39,480 bases of DNA from the NCBI RefSeq assembly GCF_014897585.1, contig NZ_JABUXW010000032.1:1-39480 (forward strand), given 5' to 3'. The position numbers were made by a program, and so were the translations under genes. The first letter of the stretch is position 1. Each line of letters opens with the position of its first letter. This stretch comes from Brachybacterium tyrofermentans (GTDB taxonomy: Bacteria > Actinomycetota > Actinomycetes > Actinomycetales > Dermabacteraceae). This document shows positions 1 through 7,659 of the stretch, piece after piece. Under the pieces are notes generated by a model. It did no database searches, was not told where the DNA came from, and saw only the letters and a program-made list of their open reading frames with translations.

Positions 1-56
1 GGGCTCTGGGCTCTGGGCTCTGGGCTCTGGGCTCTGGGCTCTGGGCTCTGGGCTCC
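1..56. repeat. Heptanucleotide tandem repeat (GGGCTCT)
   Basis: Seven exact copies of GGGCTCT run from the first base and an eighth degenerate copy follows. No gene covers it. The sequence before it is not available, so the array may extend beyond the window. Confidence 0.95.
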
Positions 57-132
57 GAGCCCCGAGTTCCGAGCTCCGGAGATCTGGTGCCCGGCGCGCG
101 AAGCCTGGACCCGATCCGCCGCCGGATCAGCT

Positions 133-174
133 GTGCTCGAAAAGGTTCCACCTGCGTGGAACCTTTTCGTGCAC
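133..174. repeat. Large hairpin 1 (paired palindrome)
   Basis: Two 19-nt arms (133-151 and 156-174) pair with one mismatch around a 4-nt loop. The core is AAAAGGTTCCAC / GTGGAACCTTTT. It lies in a 537-bp stretch without a recognisable gene and shares its arm sequence with the hairpin at 207-248. Possible roles are a bidirectional terminator of a gene to the left, or an interspersed palindromic repeat. Confidence 0.85.
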
Positions 175-206
175 GGCCCGGCGGCCTTGTGCGGCCTCGC
201 GTGGAT

Positions 207-248
207 GTGCTCAGAAAGGTTCCACCAGGAGGGAACCTTTCTGAGCAC
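207..248. repeat. Large hairpin 2 (paired palindrome)
   Basis: Perfect 17-nt arms (207-223 and 232-248) flank an 8-nt loop. The arm GTGCTCAGAAAGGTTCC is nearly the same as the arm of hairpin 1, 74 bp upstream, but the loops differ. Shared stems with unrelated loops suggest a repeated element rather than two independent terminators. Confidence 0.85.
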
Positions 249-359
249 GGTCCGGTGAGAGGCGGCGTGGAGTTCGAGTCAGCCGGCCGAAGGATCCACG
301 GTGCGCGAGGAGCCGCTCCACGGTGGCCAGCCCCACCTGCTGCGTCTCGAACTCCTCAC

Positions 360-433
360 GGCGGCGGGAGGGGACCTCGGCGGCGGGAGAGGACCTCGGC
401 GGCGGGAGAGGGCCTCGGCGACGGGAGATCGCC
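360..433. repeat. 19-bp tandem repeat, about four copies
   Basis: The unit GGCGGCGGGAGRGGACCTC occurs at 360, 379 and 398, with a degenerate fourth copy from 417. It is in the gene-free region upstream of the ArsR operon. Apart from this repeat, the two hairpins and the operator, I see nothing in bases 57-537. Confidence 0.8.
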
Positions 434-457
434 CAGCGCTCCCATCTCTCGGAAGGC

Positions 458-483
458 CGTAGTCAACCGCATGGTTGACTACG
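458..483. promoter_or_regulatory. Palindromic operator of the ArsR operon
   Basis: Perfect 11-bp arms (CGTAGTCAACC and its complement) surround 4 nt, ending 54 bp before the ArsR start. A second partial dyad, TCAAC-N6-GTTGA, sits at 511-526, nearer the start. GTCAACC/GGTTGAC dyads are typical of ArsR regulators paired with SRPBCC proteins, so autoregulation is likely. The regulator assignment is inference from adjacency. Confidence 0.7.
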
Positions 484-537
484 CTGCTCCGGCGGCGTAG
501 CCTCCTCTTGTCAACCAACCAGTTGAGAAAGGGAGGG

Positions 538-915
538 ATGGACGACGACACCCTGTCGAGAGCCTTTGCGGCCCTCGCCGACCCCACGCGACGGGACCTC
601 GTCTCGCGCCTCACCCTCGGTGACGCCACCGTCGGCGAGCTCGCCGCCCCCTACGCCATGTCCCTGCAGGCCGTGAGCAAGCACATCACGGTCCTCGAAT
701 CGGCGGGCCTCGTCACCCGTCGGCGCGACGCCCAACGGCGCCCCGTCCACCTCGATGCCGAGGTGCTGGGGGAGCTGACCAGGTGGATCGATCGCCACCG
801 CATCGCCGCCGAGGCACGCCTCTCCCGCCTCGACGCTCTCCTCCACGATCCGGACTTCCATGGCCCGGACCTCCATGACCCGAGCAGCACCGACACCCCG
901 GAGCGCACGCCATGA
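538..915 (+). CDS. ArsR-family winged-helix transcriptional regulator
   Basis: A 125-aa protein of the usual single-domain ArsR length. It opens with the family signature FAALADPTRRDLVSRL and has a recognition-helix region around SLQAVSKHITVLESAGLV, followed by the beta-wing. There are no ArsR-type metal-binding cysteines, so it is likely not a metal sensor. The ATG at 538 is preceded by GGGAGG (short spacing); an in-frame ATG at 475 would include the operator dyad and is unlikely. It overlaps the SRPBCC gene by 4 bp (ATGA). ArsR-SRPBCC pairs are common, and the regulator usually represses its own operon through an upstream palindrome, here 458-483. Confidence 0.9.
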   Translation: MDDDTLSRAFAALADPTRRDLVSRLTLGDATVGELAAPYAMSLQAVSKHITVLESAGLVTRRRDAQRRPVHLDAEVLGELTRWIDRHRIAAEARLSRLDALLHDPDFHGPDLHDPSSTDTPERTP

Positions 916-1442
916 ACCCCACCGAGCACCCGAACCCCACCGATCGCCTGACCACCGCCACCATCGAGGCGGACCCCGAGGTCCCCCTGATCCGCATCGT
1001 CCGGGACTTCCGCACCACGCCCGCCCAGCTGCTGCGCGCCCACACCGACCCCGAGCTGTACGCGCGATGGGTGGGGCCCGAGGCGCTCTCCACGCGCATC
1101 GATCTCTGGGACGCCCGCACCGGCGGGGCCTGGGCGTTCACCAACATCGACCGCGTCAGCGGCGAGGAGTACGCCTTCCACGGCAGCTTCCACGAGGTCG
1201 CCGAGGATCGCATCGTCCAGACCTTCGCCTTCGACGGCTGGCCCGACGGCGTCTCTCTGGAGACCATGCGCCTCGAGGACCTCGGCGGCGGCTGGACCCG
1301 GATGCGCAGCACCTCGCTCTTCGACTCCTTCGAGGGGCGCGGGCAGATGCTCGACAGCGGCATGGACGTGGGGATCCACGAGGGCTACGCCGCGCTCGAC
1401 GAGCTCCTGGCGGCCGACGCCACCGCAGGAGGCGCCCGGTGA
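912..1442 (+). CDS. SRPBCC (AHSA1/START-like) domain protein
   Basis: A 176-aa protein with the AHSA1-type pattern: an N-terminal strand (LIRIVRDFRTTPAQLLRAHTDPEL), then a YARWVGPE motif, a DLWDARTGGAW turn and a C-terminal helix (GMDVGIHEGYAALDELL). These proteins form a hydrophobic cavity that binds a small ligand. The ligand is unknown here. It is cytoplasmic, with no signal peptide. It overlaps the upstream ArsR gene (ATGA) and the downstream gene (GTGA), so the three genes are translationally coupled. Confidence 0.88.
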   Translation: MNPTEHPNPTDRLTTATIEADPEVPLIRIVRDFRTTPAQLLRAHTDPELYARWVGPEALSTRIDLWDARTGGAWAFTNIDRVSGEEYAFHGSFHEVAEDRIVQTFAFDGWPDGVSLETMRLEDLGGGWTRMRSTSLFDSFEGRGQMLDSGMDVGIHEGYAALDELLAADATAGGAR

Positions 1443-2038
1443 ACGCCACCGGCACGCCTCTGACCCAGCTGCCTCCCGCGGAGAAGTACCGGGCGATCGC
1501 TTCCGGCTTCACCGCGACCGTCGATGGCGTCACCGACTGGGACGCCCCCACCCCCGTCGCGGAGTGGCGTGCCCGGGACGTCGTGGGCCACCTCGTCACC
1601 TGGCTGCCGGCGATGATCCACGGCGGCTCGACGTTCCGCTTCGAGGAGGGGCCGTCGGCCGAGCAGGATCCTGTCGGCGCGTGGACCCATCTCGACAACC
1701 AGCTCCACGCTCTCTTCGCGGATCCCGCTGCCGACCGGCACCTGCATTCGAACCCGCACACGGGATCGGATCGGCCGCTGCCCGGGGTGATCGACGAGTT
1801 CTTCACCGGTGACGTCTTCTTCCACACCTGGGACCTCGCCCGCTCCTCGGGGCAGGATGATCGCCTCGACCCCGGCATGGTCCACGACGCCTACGTCGGG
1901 ATGAGTGCGGCGGAGGAGTATCTGCGCCCCACCGGCCAGTTCGGGCAGCAGCAGCCGGTCCCGGCCGACGCCACCGAGCAGGAGAAGCTGTTCGCCTTCC
2001 TCGGCCGCGACCCGAGGTGGACTCCGCCGCCGGCGTGA
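1439..2038 (+). CDS. TIGR03086-family (DinB-like) metal-binding protein
   Basis: A 199-aa protein resembling TIGR03086 / mycothiol-dependent maleylpyruvate isomerase-like proteins. The bundle carries the putative metal ligands in RARDVVGHLVTWLP and GDVFFHTWDLARSSG, both typical of the family, and the C-terminus has the usual LFAFLGRDP ending. The start is GTG at 1439, overlapping the preceding stop and preceded by AGGAGG at good spacing. Family members are thought to use mycothiol in transfer or isomerisation reactions. The substrate is unknown. It is the third gene of the ArsR operon, so its expression probably follows the same signal. Confidence 0.85.
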   Translation: MNATGTPLTQLPPAEKYRAIASGFTATVDGVTDWDAPTPVAEWRARDVVGHLVTWLPAMIHGGSTFRFEEGPSAEQDPVGAWTHLDNQLHALFADPAADRHLHSNPHTGSDRPLPGVIDEFFTGDVFFHTWDLARSSGQDDRLDPGMVHDAYVGMSAAEEYLRPTGQFGQQQPVPADATEQEKLFAFLGRDPRWTPPPA

Positions 2039-2127
2039 CCCCGTCGGCGGCCGGACCGCGCTGCTGACGGTCTATCCCACCTGGCGGACAGTGTGCCCCG
2101 GATCACCACGTGGGAAGGATTCGGGCA

Positions 2128-2133
2128 TAGGCT
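2128..2133 (+). promoter_or_regulatory. -10 hexamer TAGGCT for a leaderless transcript
   Basis: TAGGCT lies exactly 6 nt before the ATG at 2140 and there is no Shine-Dalgarno sequence at usable spacing. This is the geometry of a leaderless mRNA beginning at the start codon. No good -35 is seen. Confidence 0.5.
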
Positions 2134-2139
2134 TTCCGG

Positions 2140-2988
2140 ATGTTCTCGAATCTCTCGGCCGGCGCACTCGGCCTTCCCCTGGACCACACCACCTCGATCG
2201 ACCTCGCCGCGCGGCACGGCTTCGGAGGAGTCGATCCCGATCTGGGCCACTTCCGCACCCTGGGCGGCACGGCCGCCGTCGCCGAGCATGCCGCCGCCGT
2301 GCAGGAGAAGGGCCTCGAGTGGGGGATGGCCGGCCTGCCCGTCCCGCTGGATGCCCCTGCCGCGGAGTTCCGCCAGGCCCTCGTGGACCTCCCCGAGTCC
2401 CTCGAGCTGCTCCGGGCGGCGGGCGTGACCCGCGTGGGCACCTGGATGCGGCCGATGCACGACGACCTCGACTACCTGCGCAACTGGCGCCTGCACGTGG
2501 GCCGCCTGGCCCTGGTCAGCGAACTGCTGGCCGACGCCGGGATGCGGATCGGCCTGGAGTACATCGGCCCGAAGACCTTCTGGTCCACCGAGCGCTACCC
2601 GTTCATCCATTCCCTGCGCGAGGCCCGCGAGCTGATCGCCGACTCCGGCGCCACGAACGTCGGGATCATCCTGGACAGCTACCACTGGTACACCGCCGGG
2701 GAGAGCGCCGAGGACCTGGCCGGTCTCACCGACGCCGACATCGTCTCGGTGGACATCAACGACGCCCGCGCCGATCGCGAGCGCGACCAGCAGCAGGATC
2801 TCGACCGTCGCCTGCCCTACGACACCGGCGTCATCGACCTGGCCGGGTTCATGGGCGCCGTCCACGCCGCCGGCTACACCGGCCCGGTGAAGGTCGAGCC
2901 CTTCATGAAGTCCCTCGCCGAGCAGCCGGTCGACGAGGTCCTCGCCGATATCTCGGCGCGGCTGGATCGGGCCGTCACCGGGAAGTGA
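2140..2988 (+). CDS. Sugar phosphate isomerase/epimerase-like TIM barrel (AP_endonuc_2 fold)
   Basis: A 282-aa protein typical in length and pattern for the xylose-isomerase-like TIM barrel family. Likely metal ligands are Glu in GLEYIGPKTFW, Asp/His in ILDSYHWYTAG, Asp in VDINDARADR and Glu in VKVEPF near the C-terminus. Reactions in this family include aldose-ketose isomerisation, epimerisation and inosose dehydration. The exact substrate cannot be told. The gene overlaps the convergent LacI gene by 14 bp at the 3' ends and appears to be leaderless. The neighbouring LacI regulator and esterase suggest carbohydrate catabolism. Confidence 0.88.
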   Translation: MFSNLSAGALGLPLDHTTSIDLAARHGFGGVDPDLGHFRTLGGTAAVAEHAAAVQEKGLEWGMAGLPVPLDAPAAEFRQALVDLPESLELLRAAGVTRVGTWMRPMHDDLDYLRNWRLHVGRLALVSELLADAGMRIGLEYIGPKTFWSTERYPFIHSLREARELIADSGATNVGIILDSYHWYTAGESAEDLAGLTDADIVSVDINDARADRERDQQQDLDRRLPYDTGVIDLAGFMGAVHAAGYTGPVKVEPFMKSLAEQPVDEVLADISARLDRAVTGK

Positions 2989-4006
2989 CCGGACCGGTGC
3001 TGTCGCCGATGATGATCTGCGGTTCGAGCAGGACGTCGTCGCGGGCGTCGTCCTGCTCGGGGCGTCCCTGCGCGTCGGACCGCTGGATGCGGCGGCGCAG
3101 CAGCGTCCACGCGACCGTTCCGGCGTCCAGCTCCTCTTGACCGACTGTGGTCATGTGCGGATTGAGGACGCGCGACAGCTCGATCCCGTCGAAGCCGGTG
3201 AGGGAGAGATCGCGCGGGACATCGACCCCCAGCTCGTGCATCCGCGTGAGGAGGCCGTGCGCGACGAGGTCGTTGAAGGCGAGGACTGCCGTGGCCCCGG
3301 AGTCGAGGACCTCTGCAGCCACCCGGTATCCGTCGGCCAGTCCGGATCCGCAGCGGATCGATCGCAGGGTCAGGGCCGGAGCCGCGTCGACCAGGGCGTG
3401 CAGAGCGGTCAGCCGTTCGCGGTTCGCCACGCTGCGCGGGGGACCGGACGCATAGAGCAGATCGCGATGCCCGAATCCCACGAGGTGCTCGACCAGCTGT
3501 TTCATCCCGGCGGCGTAGTCGATCCCGACCGAGGCGAAGCGCGGGTCGGTCGTGCGCCGGTTCACCAGCACCACCGGGGAGATCTGTTCCACGAGCTCGT
3601 CGAGGACCTGGTCGTCCATCCGTGGGGAGACCAGGACGACGGCGTCGCACTGCCGGCGCGCGTCCCGGGCGATGGCCGCCTCGCGTTCCGGGGAGGCGAC
3701 CTCCGCCACGAGCACGCTGTAGCCGTCCGCCTCGGCGGCGCGCGAGATCCCGCGCAGGATGACCTGGAACATCGGGTTCCCCAGATCGGGGATGACCAGG
3801 GCGATCGTGAGGGTGCGGCCGGTGGACAGGTTCCGCGCCGTGAGGTTCGGGCGGTATCGCAGGGTGCCTGCGGCCTCCCGGACCCGGATCGCGATCCCCG
3901 GATCGACCCGGGTGCTGCCGTTGAGGACCCGCGACACCGTCGCGCGGGAGACCCCTGCCGCCTCGGCGACCTGGGTGATGGTGGGCGATGCGCTGCGCCG
4001 GGGCAT
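2975..4006 (-). CDS. LacI-family transcriptional regulator
   Basis: A 343-aa repressor of full family length. The N-terminal HTH (TITQVAEAAGVSRATVSRVL) and hinge (NLTARNLSTGRT) are followed by a periplasmic-binding-protein-like effector domain with typical motifs (IPDLGNPMFQVILRGI, VLAFNDLVAHGLLTRM, LSLTGFDGIELSR). The start ATG at 4006 has GAGG just upstream. It is divergent from the esterase gene at 4152 and convergent with the TIM barrel gene, so either could be its target. Dyads in the 145-bp divergent region are candidate operators. The inducer is unknown but is probably a sugar. Confidence 0.93.
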   Translation of the reverse strand: MPRRSASPTITQVAEAAGVSRATVSRVLNGSTRVDPGIAIRVREAAGTLRYRPNLTARNLSTGRTLTIALVIPDLGNPMFQVILRGISRAAEADGYSVLVAEVASPEREAAIARDARRQCDAVVLVSPRMDDQVLDELVEQISPVVLVNRRTTDPRFASVGIDYAAGMKQLVEHLVGFGHRDLLYASGPPRSVANRERLTALHALVDAAPALTLRSIRCGSGLADGYRVAAEVLDSGATAVLAFNDLVAHGLLTRMHELGVDVPRDLSLTGFDGIELSRVLNPHMTTVGQEELDAGTVAWTLLRRRIQRSDAQGRPEQDDARDDVLLEPQIIIGDSTGPVTSR

Positions 4007-4046
4007 CGGGCCTCACGTCCTTCGTGGTCCAGGGTGATCGGGCGGG

Positions 4047-4102
4047 GACCCTCCCGAGGGTCATGGAGTGCATGGTGCACTATGGAATCGTTCGAGGCGA
4101 AC
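4047..4102. promoter_or_regulatory. Candidate operators in the lacI-esterase divergent region
   Basis: Three perfect dyads are packed between the divergent starts: GACCCT-N4-AGGGTC (4047-4062), AGTGCA-N3-TGCACT (4067-4081) and GTTCG-N3-CGAAC (4090-4102). None has the central CG of the 14-bp operators found at 21-30 kb, so this regulator probably has a different specificity. Which dyad is bound cannot be decided from sequence. Confidence 0.4.
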
Positions 4103-4151
4103 AGGCCGATCCCGGTACCGCGCCATCATCCCCGCTGTCGAGGAGAACGCA

Positions 4152-5120
4152 ATGGCCGGTCGGTCCACGAATCCTGAGCTGCTGCGCGGCCGACTGCGCG
4201 TCCTCCTCGGTCTGGTCGACGAGCACGATGGCGGGTCCGACGGGGGGACCGGCGTCGCGGAGCTCCTCGGGCCGACGGAGGCCCCCGCGGCGAGCCGGTC
4301 GGCGTTGGCCCCCGAACCGGCTCTGGTGCAGGTCCTCACCGCCGACGGCGACTCGATCCCCGCCCACCTCCTGCGCCCGGCGCCCGATGTCGCCACCGGC
4401 GCCGGCGTCGTGCTGGTGGCCGGGCACGGCCGGGGCATCGACGATCTGGTGGCCCAGGATCCGGTCGACGACTATCACGACGGCCTCGCCCACAAGCTGG
4501 CCCGAGCCGGGTTCACGGTGCTGTGCCCGGAGATGGTCAGCTTCGGCAGGCGGCGGTTCGCGCAGGCCGACGGCGCGGAGCCCTACGAGCCCACCGACAA
4601 CACCTGCGGCATCGACGCGGCCCGGCATCTCCTGCACGGGCGGCCCGTCATGGGGCACCGTGCGGCCGATGCGCAGGCCGCCGTCCAGGCACTGCGCCGG
4701 CTCCCCGGGGTGGACCCCGACCGGGTCGGCGTGGCCGGCGGCTCCGGCGGCGGAGCGGTCGCGCTGCTGCTCGCCGCGGTGGATCCGTCGATCGCGGCGG
4801 CCCTGGTCGCGACCTACTTCTGTACCTTCGAGGCGAGCCTGTGCTCGATCCGCCACTGTCCCTGCAACATCATCCCGGGCCTGCTGCCCGAGCTGGAGAT
4901 GGCGGACATCGCCGCCCTGATCGCCCCGCGCCCGCTGATCCTCGAGGCGGGGGAGCAGGACCGCATCTTCCCGATCGCGGCCACCCGGGCCGCCTACGCG
5001 CGGCTCGAGGGCGTCTGGGAGGAGCACGGCGCGACGCCGCCGGAGCTCGTGGTCACCGACGGCGGGCACGCCTTCCGGGCCGAGCGCTCCCTCGACGCCC
5101 TGGTGGAGCGGCTCGCCTGA
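4152..5120 (+). CDS. Alpha/beta hydrolase (Abhydrolase_7 / acetyl-xylan-esterase-like)
   Basis: A 322-aa cytoplasmic hydrolase with no signal peptide. A complete catalytic triad is visible: nucleophile Ser198 in GVAGGSGGGA, Asp270 in EAGEQDRIFP and His306 in DGGHAF. The Cys-rich CSIRHCPCNIIPGLL segment followed by IAALIAPRPLILEAG is characteristic of the Abhydrolase_7 group, whose members often act on carbohydrate esters. The ATG at 4152 was chosen because AGGAG precedes it by 6 nt; an upstream in-frame ATG (4068) lies inside a dyad. It is divergent from LacI and probably regulated by it. The ester substrate is unknown. Confidence 0.87.
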   Translation: MAGRSTNPELLRGRLRVLLGLVDEHDGGSDGGTGVAELLGPTEAPAASRSALAPEPALVQVLTADGDSIPAHLLRPAPDVATGAGVVLVAGHGRGIDDLVAQDPVDDYHDGLAHKLARAGFTVLCPEMVSFGRRRFAQADGAEPYEPTDNTCGIDAARHLLHGRPVMGHRAADAQAAVQALRRLPGVDPDRVGVAGGSGGGAVALLLAAVDPSIAAALVATYFCTFEASLCSIRHCPCNIIPGLLPELEMADIAALIAPRPLILEAGEQDRIFPIAATRAAYARLEGVWEEHGATPPELVVTDGGHAFRAERSLDALVERLA

Positions 5121-5197
5121 GCGACTGCGTGCCTGGGTGGTCTCAGTGCCGGCCGGCGGTCCCCGTCCGCCCCGTCGGCCGCAGGAGAATACGGACC

Positions 5198-5677
5198 ATG
5201 ACTGGTGATCTCCGCGCCCCGGGCGGCTTCCGGGACGATCTGCTGTTCCGCGGCCTCGCGCTGCTCTGGGTGATCACCGGCGGCCTGGTCGCCGCGGTGA
5301 CCGGCCCGCTGGGTCTGGAGCACGGCTCCTGGTCCGCCGCCTTCCAGGTGCTCGTGGGCGGAGTGCTCCAGGCGGCGCTCGGGATCGCCCAGCACGCGCT
5401 GGCCCCGCGGGGCCCGTCGGCCCGGACCCTCGTGGCCGAGGCGCTCACCTGGAACCTGGGATGCCTCGCCGTGATCGCGGGGACCCTGCTGACCGCGCCC
5501 CTGATCGTCGACGGCGGCGGGCTGCTGCTCGTGGTCACGCTCGCCCTCATGATCCGCGCCGTGGGCCGCGGCGGTCACGGCCCGGCCTGGGCGCTGTGGA
5601 CCTATCGGGCTGTGCTGGTCGTGACGCTGGTCAGCATCCCGATCGGGCTGCTCCTGGCGCACGTGCGCGCCGACTGA
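5198..5677 (+). CDS. Small integral membrane protein, four predicted TM helices
   Basis: A 159-aa protein with no recognised family name. Four hydrophobic segments are visible, near residues 17-37 (GLALLWVITGGLVAAVTG), 48-68, 83-104 (WNLGCLAVIAGTLLTAPLIV) with a following strand-like stretch, and 133-153 (AVLVVTLVSIPIGLLLAHV). The ATG at 5198 is preceded by AGGAG. It lies 77 bp after the esterase gene in the same direction and may be cotranscribed. Function unknown. Confidence 0.75.
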   Translation: MTGDLRAPGGFRDDLLFRGLALLWVITGGLVAAVTGPLGLEHGSWSAAFQVLVGGVLQAALGIAQHALAPRGPSARTLVAEALTWNLGCLAVIAGTLLTAPLIVDGGGLLLVVTLALMIRAVGRGGHGPAWALWTYRAVLVVTLVSIPIGLLLAHVRAD

Positions 5678-5886
5678 TCCTCGGTCTCCGGCGCGCTCCA
5701 GAGCCGTGCGCAGGAGCGTCGGCGGCTCCGGCCCGGCCATGGCGATTGTCTCCCCTTGCGGGATGTCGTCGGCCAGATGGCCCTCACTGCCGTACGGTAA
5801 ATGCTGTGAACGCTGCTGCGAGCTCTGCGACGCGCGCGACACCCGAGTCTTGAGACCCTGACCCTTCAACGAATCGAGATGCTTCT

Positions 5887-7596
5887 ATGCCCTCCTCCGC
5901 AGCACCTTCCGTAGCGTCTGCCCATCGCAAGCTCACCGCGCCCCCGCGCCTGCCCAAGAACGGCATGCGCATCACGCCGCTCGGCGGCCTCGGCGAGGTC
6001 GGGCGCAACATGACCGTGTTCGAGTTCGGCGGCAAGCTGATCATCGTCGACTGCGGCGTGCTCTTCCCCGAGGAGCACCAGCCCGGCATCGACGTGATCC
6101 TGCCGGACTTCACGTCCATCCGTGACCGCCTCGACGACATCGAGGCCATCGTGCTCACCCACGGGCACGAGGACCACATCGGCGGAGTGCCGTACCTGCT
6201 CAAGGAGCGGGCCGACATCCCCCTGATCGGCTCCGAGCTGACCCTGGCCTTCATCACGGCCAAGCTCAAGGAGCACCGCATCACCCCGAAGACCATCCAG
6301 GTCGAGGCGGGGGAGCACCGCAAGATGGGCGCGTTCGACCTCGAGTTCGTCGCGGTCAACCACTCCATCCCCGACGCCCTCGCGGTCGCGATCCGCACCA
6401 AGGCGGGCATGGTGCTGCACACCGGCGACTTCAAGATGGACCAGTTCCCGCTGGACGATCGCATCACCGACCTGCGCGCCTTCGCGCGCCTCGGCGAGGA
6501 GGGTGTGGACCTCTTCCTCACGGACTCCACGAACGCCGAGGTCCCCGGTTTCACGATGTCCGAGCGTGATCTGAACCCCGCGATCGATCAGGTGTTCACC
6601 ACCTCGCCGCGACGGATCATCGTCTCCAGCTTCGCCAGCCACGTGCACCGCATCCAGCAGGTGCTCAACGCCGCTCACGCCAACGGCCGCAAGGTCGCCT
6701 TCGTGGGCCGCTCGATGGTGCGCAACATGGGCATCGCCCGCGACCTCGGCTACCTGACCATCCCCAAGGGTCTCGTGGTGGACTTCCGCAAGATCCAGTC
6801 GATGCCGGACCACAAGATCACGCTGATCTGCACCGGTTCGCAGGGTGAGCCGATGGCCGCGCTCGCGCGCATGGCCAACGGCGACCACCAGATCCGCGTC
6901 GGCGAGGGCGACACCGTGCTGATGGCCAGCTCGCTGATCCCCGGCAACGAGAACGCGATCTACGGGATCATCAACAAGCTCACCGATCTCGGCGCGAACA
7001 TCGTCCACAAGGGCAATGCCAAGGTCCACGTCTCCGGCCACGCCAGCGCCGGCGAGCTCGTGTACTGCTACAACATCGTGCGCCCCAGCAACGTCATGCC
7101 GGTGCACGGCGAGTCCAAGCACATGCACGCCAACGCCGAGCTCGCTCGTCGCACCGGTGTCCCCGAGGACCGCATCGTCGTCGCGCAGGACGGGACGACG
7201 GTCGACCTGGTGGACGGCCGCGCGAAGATCTCCGGCAAGGTCGAGGCCGGGCTGGTCTACGTCGATGGTCAGACCATCGGCACCGCCACTGAGGACACCC
7301 TCGCCGAGCGTCGTCTGCTCAGCGGCGGCGGCGTCGTCACCGTCGTGGCGCTGATCGATCCCAAGACCAACCAGCCGACCGAGCCGCTCGAGTTCATCAC
7401 CAAGGGCTTCGTGCACGACGACAAGACCTTCGAGGGCGCATCGGCCCAGGTCGACAAGGCGCTCAAGCGCGCCAAGGACGACAAGATCGATGACATCGGC
7501 CAGCTCGAGGAGATCATCGTGGAGGCCGTCAGCGGCTACCTGCGACGCACCTACCGTCGTGAGCCGGCCGTCATGGCGGTCGTGGTCGACGCCTGA
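5887..7596 (+). CDS. rnj: Ribonuclease J
   Basis: A 569-aa metallo-beta-lactamase/beta-CASP ribonuclease (5'-3' exo- and endoribonuclease) that acts in mRNA turnover and rRNA maturation. The metallo-beta-lactamase motif HGHEDH occupies residues 92-97, the second motif is LHTGDFKMDQFP and the beta-CASP/RMMBL signature PVHGESKH lies later. The N-terminal basic tail (residues 1-25) is usual in actinobacteria. The C-terminal domain from about 450 onward is intact and the protein is of normal length. The Shine-Dalgarno is weak. In many actinobacteria rnj follows dapA; here it follows a small membrane protein gene, with a 209-bp gap that may hold its own promoter (TACGGT at 5793, uncertain). A strong terminator follows. 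Confidence 0.97.
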   Translation: MPSSAAPSVASAHRKLTAPPRLPKNGMRITPLGGLGEVGRNMTVFEFGGKLIIVDCGVLFPEEHQPGIDVILPDFTSIRDRLDDIEAIVLTHGHEDHIGGVPYLLKERADIPLIGSELTLAFITAKLKEHRITPKTIQVEAGEHRKMGAFDLEFVAVNHSIPDALAVAIRTKAGMVLHTGDFKMDQFPLDDRITDLRAFARLGEEGVDLFLTDSTNAEVPGFTMSERDLNPAIDQVFTTSPRRIIVSSFASHVHRIQQVLNAAHANGRKVAFVGRSMVRNMGIARDLGYLTIPKGLVVDFRKIQSMPDHKITLICTGSQGEPMAALARMANGDHQIRVGEGDTVLMASSLIPGNENAIYGIINKLTDLGANIVHKGNAKVHVSGHASAGELVYCYNIVRPSNVMPVHGESKHMHANAELARRTGVPEDRIVVAQDGTTVDLVDGRAKISGKVEAGLVYVDGQTIGTATEDTLAERRLLSGGGVVTVVALIDPKTNQPTEPLEFITKGFVHDDKTFEGASAQVDKALKRAKDDKIDDIGQLEEIIVEAVSGYLRRTYRREPAVMAVVVDA

Positions 7597-7611
7597 TCAC
7601 CGGTATCTCGT

Positions 7612-7654
7612 AAGGCCCCTCCAGCCCGCCCCGCGGCGGCGCCGGAGGGGCCTT
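7612..7654. terminator. Bidirectional intrinsic-type terminator between rnj and the MerR gene
   Basis: A perfect 11-bp stem, AAGGCCCCTCC / GGAGGGGCCTT, encloses a 21-nt GC-rich loop. It begins 15 bp after the rnj stop and ends 5 bp before the convergent MerR gene's stop. It has only a short T run, as is usual in high-GC actinobacteria. Confidence 0.85.
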
Positions 7655-7659
7655 CGCCG

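Noticed and set aside
133..248. CRISPR-like arrangement of two similar palindromes
   Set aside because: Only two copies, different loops, no regular spacer and no cas genes.
266..430. A minus-strand stretch reading EEFETQQVGLATVERLL near the left edge
   Set aside because: It looks protein-like for about 25 residues, but there is no start and the frame on both sides is repeat and hairpin sequence. Not enough to call a gene remnant.
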